This document shows, in pieces, positions 57,367-64,000 of a stretch of DNA of 64,000 nucleotides. Every line of letters begins with the position of its first letter. The first letter of the stretch is position 1. A program made the position numbers and the translations under genes. Below the pieces are notes generated by a model. It had not been told where the DNA came from. It worked only from the letters and a program-made list of their open reading frames with translations, and ran no database searches. Source of the stretch: Catenulispora sp. EB89 (GTDB taxonomy: Bacteria; Actinomycetota; Actinomycetes; Streptomycetales; Catenulisporaceae); NCBI RefSeq assembly GCF_041261445.1, contig NZ_JBGCCU010000034.1, positions 1-64,000 on the forward strand. The letters run 5' to 3'.

Positions 57367-57897
57367 GTGCAGGTGACGGACAACCACGATCATGACCGCC
57401 AGGCCCCCGGACCTCTGGACCCGTACAGCCTCCCGGTCCCCGATCGGGTCCCGCAGCTCCCGGCGACCTTCCGGCCGCGGCGCACCCGCGTGGCGGTGCT
57501 GGCGGTGTCCACCGCGCTGATCGTGACGCTGGTCATCGTGGCCCTGATACTGCCCGACACCGGCTCCACGGCCTGGTCGGTCCCCGAGCGCGTGGCGTTC
57601 GCGGCGATCGGCCCGGCCATCTCGGCCGGGCTGTACCTGCTGGCGCGCCCGAAGATCGTCGCCGACGAGCGCGGGCTGACGATCGTGAACACCGCACGGA
57701 CGCAGCATCTGGAGTGGGCGCAGATCGTACGGGTGAATCTTCGCCCCGGGGATCCGTGGGTGCTGCTGGATCTGGACAGCGGCGAGGTGCTGCCGGCGAT
57801 GGGGATCCAGGCTTCGGGTGGGAAGGCGGCGCGCAAGGCCGCCGGAGAGCTGCGGGCCCTGGTGGACGAGCACACCAGGACCGAGCGGGACGACTGA
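57367..57897 (+). CDS. PH-domain (bPH6-like) membrane protein
   Basis: 176 residues. Two membrane helices (about 40-60 and 76-92) precede a soluble bacterial PH-type domain (VADERGLTIVNTARTQHLEWAQIVRVNLRPGDPWVLLDLDSGE). Such genes often follow hisG in actinobacteria. GTG 57367 starts 40 bp after hisG. Confidence 0.75.
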   Translation: MQVTDNHDHDRQAPGPLDPYSLPVPDRVPQLPATFRPRRTRVAVLAVSTALIVTLVIVALILPDTGSTAWSVPERVAFAAIGPAISAGLYLLARPKIVADERGLTIVNTARTQHLEWAQIVRVNLRPGDPWVLLDLDSGEVLPAMGIQASGGKAARKAAGELRALVDEHTRTERDD

Positions 57898-57964
57898 CCA
57901 GCGGGCCGAGCGGGCTTAGCGGGCCGCGCGGCACCCGAGGCACCCGGCACGGCAGGCGAACAGG

Positions 57965-58654
57965 CTAAGCGGCGCCCAGCGAAGCGGTGGCCAGCTTCAG
58001 CGCGAAGCCCAGGAACAGCGAGCCGATCCCGCCGGTCATCGACGCCGCCAGCCGCTTGCGCCGGCGGAACGCGCTGGCCAGCCGGTGGCCGGTGAAGATC
58101 AGCACACTCAGATACCCGGCCGAGAACAGCATCACGATCGTCGACAGCAGCGCGAAGGCCTCCGTCGGGTGCGCCGCGTGCGGGTTCACGAACTGCGTCA
58201 GGAACGCCAGGTCGAACAGGATCGCCTTGGGGTTCAGCAGGCTGACGACCAGCGCGCGCCGGAACGGCCGCTCGGCGGCCTCCACCGCCTCGGCCATCGC
58301 GGCAGCGCCCTCGGCGTCCGCGACACCGGCCGCGACCGCCGCCTGCTGGCGCACCCGCAGCGCCTTCACCGCCGAGCGCACCATCCCGAACCCGAGCCAG
58401 GCCAGGTAGGCCGCGCCGAGGTACTTCACCACGTCGAACGTCGCCGGCGAGCGCTTCAGCATCGAGGCCGCGCCGGCGGCGGTCAGCGTCAGCAGCACCG
58501 CGTCGCCGAGGAACACGCCGGAGGCGGCGCGGTAGCCGGTCCGCACCCCCTTGCGCGCGCCGACCGTCAGCACGTACAGCGAGTTCGGACCCGGCAGGAG
58601 CACTATGAGCAGCGCGCCGAGCACGAAGGTCGGCAGATCAACAGTCCCGAGCAT
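57965..58654 (-). CDS. LysE/RhtB family amino-acid exporter
   Basis: 229 residues with about six helices, the family start VLGALLIVLLPGPNSLYVLTVGARKG, and SLLNPKAILFDLAFL. Members export lysine, threonine, leucine and others; specificity is not readable. ATG 58654 is the only good start. Confidence 0.88.
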   Translation of the reverse strand: MLGTVDLPTFVLGALLIVLLPGPNSLYVLTVGARKGVRTGYRAASGVFLGDAVLLTLTAAGAASMLKRSPATFDVVKYLGAAYLAWLGFGMVRSAVKALRVRQQAAVAAGVADAEGAAAMAEAVEAAERPFRRALVVSLLNPKAILFDLAFLTQFVNPHAAHPTEAFALLSTIVMLFSAGYLSVLIFTGHRLASAFRRRKRLAASMTGGIGSLFLGFALKLATASLGAA

Positions 58655-58697
58655 GCCGCGAAGCTTCTCATACGAAGCTCCGCGTGCGCGCCCGGTT

Positions 58698-60479
58698 TCA
58701 CCGCTTGAAATCGGCGAAGGGATCCTGCCCCGGAGCTTCCTTGTCCTGCTCGGGGTGCTCGGCCGCGTGCTCCTCGCGCAGGACCCGCCGCAGCACCTTG
58801 CCGATCATGTTGCGCGGCAGGTCCTCGCGGAACGCGATCAGCTTGGGCACCTTGTACGGCGCCAGGTGCTGGTGCGCGAAGACGTCCAGCTCCTCGGCGG
58901 TGACCGACATCCCCTCGGCGAGCTGGATGACCGCCTTCACCGTCTCCCCGCGGTAGGGGTCCGGCACGCCGATCACCGCCGCGTCGTAGACCGCCGGGTG
59001 CTCGCGCAGCACGTCCTCGATCTCCGAGGGGTAGATCGAGAACCCGGAGGCGATCACCACGTCCCGCTTGCGGTCGATCAGCGTCACGTAGCCGTCCGGC
59101 GACATCACCCCGATGTCGCCGGTGTACAGCCAGCCGTTGCGCAGCGCGAGCTTGGTCTCGTCCTCCTGGTTCCAGTAGCCCTGGAACAGCTGCGGACCGA
59201 ACACCACCAGCTCCCCGGCCGCGCCGATCGGCAGCACGCGGTCCTGCCGGAACTCGTCGACGATCTTCACGTGGGTGTTCGGCAGCGGCAGCCCGATGGT
59301 GCCGGGCCGGGAGTTGGCGTTCAGCGGGTTGGCCAGCGTGACCGGGGAGGACTCGGTCATGCCGTAGCCCTCGGCCAGGCGGCCGCCGGTGGCCTTCTGG
59401 AAGGCGTCGATGGTGTCCACCGGCAGCCGCATGGCGCCGGATATGCAGGTCCGGATGGAGCGCAGGTCGTATTTCCCGATCTTCTCGTGCTCCAGCAGCT
59501 TGGAGTAGATCGGCGGCACGCCGGGGAACACCGTGGGCCGCTCGTGCTTCACGGCGTCCAGCACCAGCTCCGGGTCGAACGTCGGCAGCAGGACCAGGGT
59601 CCCGGCCAGCCGCACGCCGGTGATCACGCACAGCATCAGGCCGTAGACGTGGAACAGCGGCAGCACGCACAGCACCGACTCCCGCCCCGAGACGGCGTTC
59701 TGGTCCCACGCCTGCACCTGGTGCGCGTTGGCGACCAGGTTCCGGTGGGTGAGCATGGCGCCCTTCGGCCGGCCGGTGGTGCCGCCGGTGTACTGCAGGA
59801 CCGCCAGGTCCTGTGCCGGCTCGACCGGCTCCTGGTCGACCGGGCCCGGCGAGGTCTCCAGGAACTCCGAATACGGCACGGCGCGCGCCCCCGGCGGCAG
59901 CGGCGTGATCAGCCGCTCCCGCTTCTCCCGGGCCGCGCCGATCGGCAGGTCCAGCAGCTTGCGCTTGAACGAGGGCAGGAAGTCGGCCAGGCACACCGAG
60001 ATGACGTGCTCGACCGCGGTGCCGGGCCGGGCGGCGTCCAGAGTGGCGTAGGCGCCGTCGAAGACGATCGCCACCTTCGCGCCCGAGTCGGTGAGCTGGT
60101 GCCGCAGCTCGGAGTCGGTGTAGAGCGGATTGCAGGCGACCATCACGGCGCCGAGGCGGGTGATCGCGAAGAACGCGGTGACCGCGGCCGGGCAGTTCGG
60201 CAACACCAGGGCAACGCGGTCGCCCTTGGCCACGCCGAGCTCGCGCAGCGCGCCGGCCAGCCGGTCGACGTCCCGGCGCAGCTGCTTGTAGGTGGTCTTG
60301 CGGCCGAAGAACACCAGGGCGGTCCGGTCGCCGAAATCGCGCGCCGCGTCGTCCAGAAGCCTGGTCACCGGGACGTCCGGGACGGTCACGTCCGTGGGCA
60401 CGCCCGCTGCGTAGAACCGCAGCCAGGGCCGCTCCGCATAGGGATCGGGCACGGCTGTAGACGGGGCGGTCTGGCTCAC
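58698..60479 (-). CDS. Long-chain fatty acid-CoA ligase
   Basis: 593 residues from the chosen start. P-loop YTGGTTGRPKGAMLTHRN, GYGMTESSPV, GDIGVMSPDGYVTLIDRKRD and the catalytic Lys in NMIGKVLRRVL. GTG 60479 is chosen because SQTAPSTAVPDPYAERPWL starts a normal FadD N-terminus; a GTG at 60554 would add a 25-residue tail. It is convergent with the LysE gene's direction group and divergent from panE-like 60607. Confidence 0.88.
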   Translation of the reverse strand: MSQTAPSTAVPDPYAERPWLRFYAAGVPTDVTVPDVPVTRLLDDAARDFGDRTALVFFGRKTTYKQLRRDVDRLAGALRELGVAKGDRVALVLPNCPAAVTAFFAITRLGAVMVACNPLYTDSELRHQLTDSGAKVAIVFDGAYATLDAARPGTAVEHVISVCLADFLPSFKRKLLDLPIGAAREKRERLITPLPPGARAVPYSEFLETSPGPVDQEPVEPAQDLAVLQYTGGTTGRPKGAMLTHRNLVANAHQVQAWDQNAVSGRESVLCVLPLFHVYGLMLCVITGVRLAGTLVLLPTFDPELVLDAVKHERPTVFPGVPPIYSKLLEHEKIGKYDLRSIRTCISGAMRLPVDTIDAFQKATGGRLAEGYGMTESSPVTLANPLNANSRPGTIGLPLPNTHVKIVDEFRQDRVLPIGAAGELVVFGPQLFQGYWNQEDETKLALRNGWLYTGDIGVMSPDGYVTLIDRKRDVVIASGFSIYPSEIEDVLREHPAVYDAAVIGVPDPYRGETVKAVIQLAEGMSVTAEELDVFAHQHLAPYKVPKLIAFREDLPRNMIGKVLRRVLREEHAAEHPEQDKEAPGQDPFADFKR

Positions 60480-60606
60480 AAGCGGAGTCAAACACGTATT
60501 GAGGGGGTTGTCAGTAGCCGCCTTGGACACAAGATCGCAAAATCCGCTGTTCACGAAAAGACTTTCGACTCTTCACACAGGCGTTACGACCGCTAGAGTC
60601 CGAAGG

Positions 60607-61626
60607 ATGCGCTACATCATCATCGGCGCCGGCGCGGTCGGCGGCACCATCGGCGGCCGGCTGGCCGAGTCGGGGCGGGACGTGGTCCTGGTCGCACGCG
60701 GTGCGCACCTGGAGGCCTTGCAGCGGGACGGGCTGCGGCTGCTCACCCCGGACAGCGATTTGCGGCTGCCGATCCCGGCGGTCGCCGGGCCGCAGGAACT
60801 CGGCGAGCTGCGGCGGGACGACGTGCTGGTGCTCTGCGTGAAGTCGCAGGACACCGCCGGCGTGCTCAACCAGTGGGCCCAGGCGCCGGTCGCCGGCGGC
60901 GGGACCGCGGCGGAGCTGCTGCCCGTGGTCTGCGCGCAGAACGGCGTGGAGAACGAGCGCACGGCGCTGCGTCTGTTCCAGAACGTGTACGGGCTCTGCG
61001 TCTGGCTGCCCTCGGTGCACCTGGAGCCCGGCGTGGTGGCGGCGAACTGCACGCCGCAGTCGGGCATCCTGACCGTCGGCCGCTACCCGGACGGCGTCGA
61101 CGACGTGATCAAGCAGATCGGCCACGACCTCGGCGAGAGCCGGTTCGACGCGCCGGTGGTCGACGACGTCATGCGCTGGAAGTACGGCAAGCTGCTGAGC
61201 AACCTGGGCAACGCCATCGAGGCGGTGGGCGACGTGGCCGCCGACGACGACCTGGCCGAGCGGCTGATCGAGGTGTGCCGGCAGGAGGGGATCCGGGTCC
61301 TGAACGCGGCCGGCATCCCGTTCGTCGGCTCCGCCGAGCGTCAGGCCGTCCAGGGCGACCGGATGGACTTCGTCGAGATTGCCGCCGTCCCGCGCGGCGG
61401 CGGCTCCAGCTGGCAGAGCCTGGCGCGCGGGACCGGGTCGATCGAGACGGACTACCTGTCGGGCGAGATCTCGCTGATCGGGCGGACCCACGGCGTCCCG
61501 ACCCCGGTCAACGCACTGATGCAGCGACTGAGCGCGCTGTTCGCCGCCGAAGGGCGGGCTCCGGGGAGCCTGCCGCTGACCGAGTTGGCGGAGTTGGTGG
61601 AGCAGGCTCAGGGGTCTGCGGCCTGA
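60607..61626 (+). CDS. Ketopantoate reductase family (PanE/ApbA) oxidoreductase
   Basis: 339 residues. Nucleotide-binding GAGAVGGTIGGRLAESG, then VLCVKSQDTAGVL, and the family site VCAQNGVENERTAL; the Lys region MRWKYGKLLSNLGNAIEA follows. It reduces ketopantoate or a similar 2-oxo acid with NADPH; several actinobacterial paralogues have other substrates. ATG 60607 is preceded by aagg. Confidence 0.85.
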   Translation: MRYIIIGAGAVGGTIGGRLAESGRDVVLVARGAHLEALQRDGLRLLTPDSDLRLPIPAVAGPQELGELRRDDVLVLCVKSQDTAGVLNQWAQAPVAGGGTAAELLPVVCAQNGVENERTALRLFQNVYGLCVWLPSVHLEPGVVAANCTPQSGILTVGRYPDGVDDVIKQIGHDLGESRFDAPVVDDVMRWKYGKLLSNLGNAIEAVGDVAADDDLAERLIEVCRQEGIRVLNAAGIPFVGSAERQAVQGDRMDFVEIAAVPRGGGSSWQSLARGTGSIETDYLSGEISLIGRTHGVPTPVNALMQRLSALFAAEGRAPGSLPLTELAELVEQAQGSAA

Positions 61627-61638
61627 TCCCGCGAGGCG

Positions 61639-61659
61639 GCGCGCCGGCATCCGGCGCGC
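61639..61659. terminator. GC-rich hairpin between panE-like gene and SigE-family gene
   Basis: Gcgcgccgg/ccggcgcgc makes a perfect 9-bp stem with loop cat. It is flanked by two gcctgatc copies and lies 12 bp after the reductase stop codon. Confidence 0.6.
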
Positions 61660-61740
61660 GGCCTGATCTGAAGAGGCGACGCAACCTTTCCGGTTCCCGG
61701 TCACTCATGTGTCTCGATCGACGGGAATCGGGAGGGGCCC

Positions 61741-62274
61741 ATGGCCGACCAGGCACGGCTGGAGGAGTTCGCCGAGTACGCGGCGGCTCGGCAGAGCCAT
61801 CTGAAACGCACGGCGTTCTTGCTGTGCGGGGACTGGCATGAGGCGCAGGACCTCACGCAGACCGCGCTGCTGAACCTGTGCAAGGCATGGCACCGCGCGA
61901 AGCGGGCCGACTCCATCGACGCCTACGCGCAGAAGACGCTCATCAACGCCTACCTCGGCGGCCGGCGCAAGCGGAGCCGGGAGCGCGAGGTCCAGGCCTC
62001 GGTCGCGGTGACGGCCTCGCCTTTCGCCCGGGAGGACCAGCCCGATCTGCGGCTGGCGCTGCTGGCCGCGCTGACGGAGCTGCCGCCGCGCGGCCGGGCC
62101 GTGGTGGTGCTGCGGTTCTGGGCGGACTTCAGCATCGAGGACACGGCCGCCGCGCTCGGATGCTCGACCGGCAACGTGAAGAGCCATTCGTCGCGGGCCC
62201 TGGCCAAGCTGCGGGAGCTGCTCGGGGATTCCCTCGCCGACTTCGAGTACTCGCGGGAGGGCGGGCAGCGATGA
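61741..62274 (+). CDS. SigE-family ECF RNA polymerase sigma factor
   Basis: 177 residues. Sigma region 2 spans about 15-80 (GDWHEAQDLTQTALLNLCKAWHR), and region 4 spans about 105-160 with the HTH SIEDTAAALGCSTGNVKSH. The pattern is the actinobacterial SigE family. The stop overlaps the downstream membrane gene (ATGA), as is usual for sigma/anti-sigma pairs. The spacer before it holds gcaaccttt at 61681, possibly an autoregulated promoter, but spacing is poor. Confidence 0.88.
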   Translation: MADQARLEEFAEYAAARQSHLKRTAFLLCGDWHEAQDLTQTALLNLCKAWHRAKRADSIDAYAQKTLINAYLGGRRKRSREREVQASVAVTASPFAREDQPDLRLALLAALTELPPRGRAVVVLRFWADFSIEDTAAALGCSTGNVKSHSSRALAKLRELLGDSLADFEYSREGGQR

Positions 62275-63380
62275 AGAGCACTGAGGAGATGTCGGGCGAG
62301 ACGGCGCGCGAGCTGTTCGGGATGGTGTTCGACGAGGACGGCTTGGCGGTGCCGCCGGACGATCTGGCGCCCGGAGCGATGGCCGGGTACCGGCGGTTCC
62401 GGCGTCGGCGGACGGCGCTGGCCGGGGCCGGGGCCTCGGCGGCGCTGGTCGGGGTCGCGTGCGTGACGCTGCTGGTGGCCGGCGGCGGCGTGGGGCGGTC
62501 GGGGACGGCGCCGGGGGTGTGGTCGAGTGCTGAGGCGACGGTGCCGGTGACGCCGATGGCGCCGGCGACCGGGCCGTCCGGGCAGCCGGGCAGCGCGACG
62601 CCGCCGCAGGCCTCGACGTCAGCGCTGGGGAGCAGCGGCAGTCGGATCGTGGACTGTTTCAGCAACTTCGAGGCGGACGGCGACCTCGCCAAGGCACAGG
62701 CGGACTGCCGACGGGCCGAGTCGCTGTGGCAGGCGGTGTTCCCCGGGCTCGCGGTCAGCGGGGCGCGGAATCCGAGCTTCACGCAGATCACGAGCGGTTT
62801 CCTGGCACGGGTCTCGGTGCAGAACGCGGCGGCGCCGGCGCTCTACGGCCAGGCTCAGCCGAAGGTCCTTCAGGACTGGACCGAGGCCCGACAAGAGGAT
62901 GCGGACGCGGGCTCCCAGACCTGGTCGGGCTTCAACATCGCGATCCCGCAGGGGAAGATCATCGTCTCCGCCGACTATCGGTCGGGTGCGGACAGCACTA
63001 CCCACCAGCCGTGCTTGGGGGTCAGCCCGTGCGAGCCGGTACGACTCAAGGATGGTTCAGTGGCGGAGGTTTCCAGCACCGGCCCCGTGCACGGCTACGC
63101 GGTGACGGTACGAGCCCCCGACGGTGACGCCTACCGCATCTCTTTTACCAGCCACTACGACCCGCGCTACGTCGACGTACCCTGCTCGGCGCCCGGCGGC
63201 CACTGCTACGCCGACCTGAACGACGGCTCCATCCGTCCCGGCGCGGTCCCCGCCCCCGACGCCGTCACCTTCACCCCGGTGATCTCTCACGCGATGCTGA
63301 CCGACATCCTGACCAAGCCCGCGTTCGCCGCGCTGGTGCAGGGGTACTTCGCCGGCAAGCTGGGACAGCCTGGCTCGTAG
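62271..63380 (+). CDS. Membrane protein paired with the SigE-family sigma factor (possible anti-sigma/sensor)
   Basis: 369 residues. Cytosolic N-terminus of about 50 residues, one membrane helix (LAGAGASAALVGVACVTLLVA, about 48-68), a Pro/Ser/Ala linker and an extracytoplasmic domain (about 120-369) with several Cys. ATG 62271 overlaps the sigma stop. Anti-sigma function is inferred from this operon structure; no classical ZAS zinc motif is visible. Confidence 0.75.
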   Translation: MKSTEEMSGETARELFGMVFDEDGLAVPPDDLAPGAMAGYRRFRRRRTALAGAGASAALVGVACVTLLVAGGGVGRSGTAPGVWSSAEATVPVTPMAPATGPSGQPGSATPPQASTSALGSSGSRIVDCFSNFEADGDLAKAQADCRRAESLWQAVFPGLAVSGARNPSFTQITSGFLARVSVQNAAAPALYGQAQPKVLQDWTEARQEDADAGSQTWSGFNIAIPQGKIIVSADYRSGADSTTHQPCLGVSPCEPVRLKDGSVAEVSSTGPVHGYAVTVRAPDGDAYRISFTSHYDPRYVDVPCSAPGGHCYADLNDGSIRPGAVPAPDAVTFTPVISHAMLTDILTKPAFAALVQGYFAGKLGQPGS

Positions 63381-63410
63381 TCGTAGTCGTAGTCGTAGTC
63401 GTAGTCGTAG
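63375..63410. repeat. tcgtag hexanucleotide tandem repeat
   Basis: Six perfect tcgtag copies run at 63375-63410. The first includes the stop codon (63378-63380) of the preceding gene. The surrounding spacer 63381-63465 holds no gene. Confidence 0.9.
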
Positions 63411-63465
63411 TCACAGCCGCCTTCGCATCGCCGCCGCCTCCGAGCCGGCGGTGGCGACGCGGCCG

Positions 63466-64000
63466 CTAAGCCCGTCCCACCACGATCGCCGACCCGTGCC
63501 CGAACAACCCCTGGTTCACCGCCACCCCGACCCGGGCCCCGGCGACCTGCCGGGCCCCGGCATCGCCGCGCAGCTGCCACGTCAGTTCGCATACCTGCGC
63601 GATGGCCTGCGCCGGGATCGCCTCGCCGAAGGAGCTCAGGCCGCCGCTCGGGTTCACTGGCACCCGGCCGCCCAGGGAGGTCGCGCCGTCGTGCAGCAGC
63701 TTCTCGGCGTCGCCGGGGTCGCAGAGTCCGATCTCCTCGTACCAGTCCAGTTCCATCGCGGTGGTCAGGTCGTAGACCTCGGCGAGGTCCATGTCCTGCG
63801 GTCCGAGGCCGGCGGCCTCGTAGGCCGCGTGCGCCAGCGACTCGCGGAAGGTGCGGGGCGCCGGCTGCGTGGTGGCCGTCGAGTCCGAGGCGAGGTACGG
63901 GAAGTCCGGGACGGTTCTGGGGTACGTCGGGGTCGGCGCGGAGACCGCGCGGATGCGGACCGCGTCCTTGTTCAGCCGTCTGGCGTAGTCCTCGGAGGTC
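63466..64000 (-). CDS. Thiolase-fold lipid-transfer protein, C-terminal part (N-terminus outside window)
   Basis: The open frame runs off the right edge; 178 residues are visible. Motifs are LGPQDMDLAEVYDLTTAMEL, the thiolase NPSGGLSSFGEAIPAQAIAQV and NQGLFGHGSAIVVGRA at the end. It is a SCP-x/Ltp-like acetyl-CoA acetyltransferase. The nucleophilic Cys region lies outside the window. Its upstream start is not visible. Confidence 0.8.
   Translation of the reverse strand, partial: TSEDYARRLNKDAVRIRAVSAPTPTYPRTVPDFPYLASDSTATTQPAPRTFRESLAHAAYEAAGLGPQDMDLAEVYDLTTAMELDWYEEIGLCDPGDAEKLLHDGATSLGGRVPVNPSGGLSSFGEAIPAQAIAQVCELTWQLRGDAGARQVAGARVGVAVNQGLFGHGSAIVVGRA

Overview
This window is a high-GC actinobacterial chromosome segment, roughly 70 percent G+C and nearly all coding. 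Its gene content and order (actinobacterial PriA, the ribE-ribM-ribBA-ribH cluster, hisE and hisG, SigE-family sigma factor, MoxR/DUF58 operon, DyP peroxidase copper cluster) suggest a Streptomyces- or Catenulispora-like filamentous actinomycete. The genus is an inference. No tRNA, rRNA or CRISPR array was seen.

Layout. 0.3-6.2 kb (minus): an extracytoplasmic copper-handling operon (Met/His-rich membrane protein, YcnI, Sco, PCuAC, CopC-CopD fusion, Tat-exported DyP peroxidase). 6.28-7.55 kb: a dead IS30-family element with a frameshift and an amber codon at the catalytic Glu. 7.6-10.5 kb: SRPBCC protein, PP2C phosphatase, SURF1, DUF3817. 10.5-16.3 kb (minus): a tightly overlapped MoxR/DUF58/DUF4129 operon with three further membrane proteins. 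16.5-23.1 kb: a CBS protein, a strong terminator, then an osmoprotectant-type ABC importer with two substrate-binding lipoproteins that flank a cysteine dioxygenase-rhodanese pair preceded by a candidate leader peptide.

23.2-30.5 kb (plus): nitronate monooxygenase, an APH-like kinase, then a four-gene lipid operon: acyl-CoA ligase, double DUF35 protein and two thiolase-fold proteins that both appear to lack the nucleophilic Cys. Two KstR-like boxes lie in this region; one overlaps the -35 of a leaderless promoter. 30.7-34.9 kb: an orphan MalK/MsiK-type ATPase, repeat-rich spacers, small membrane proteins and a cupin.

34.9-40.9 kb (plus): priA, def, fmt, rsmB. 41-46.4 kb looks like an accessory block (M1-like peptidase, GAD-like protein, SDR, FadD, small double-HTH regulator) before rpe. 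47.5-49.2 kb (minus): a Ser/Thr kinase. 49.3-53.4 kb: a KstR-like box, an FMN riboswitch and ribE-ribM-ribBA-ribH-hisE. hisE is separated from hisG by a convergent 2.7-kb gene for a secreted beta-helix/PKD/CW-binding protein. 57-64 kb: PH-domain protein, LysE exporter, another FadD, a ketopantoate reductase homologue, a SigE-family sigma factor with its membrane partner, and the C-terminus of another thiolase.

There is no obvious new defence or mobile system. The most interesting points are the KstR-like boxes (including one by the riboflavin operon), the Cys-less thiolase pair with a double DUF35 protein, the leader peptide before cysteine dioxygenase, the acidic insertion in PriA and several spacer repeat arrays.
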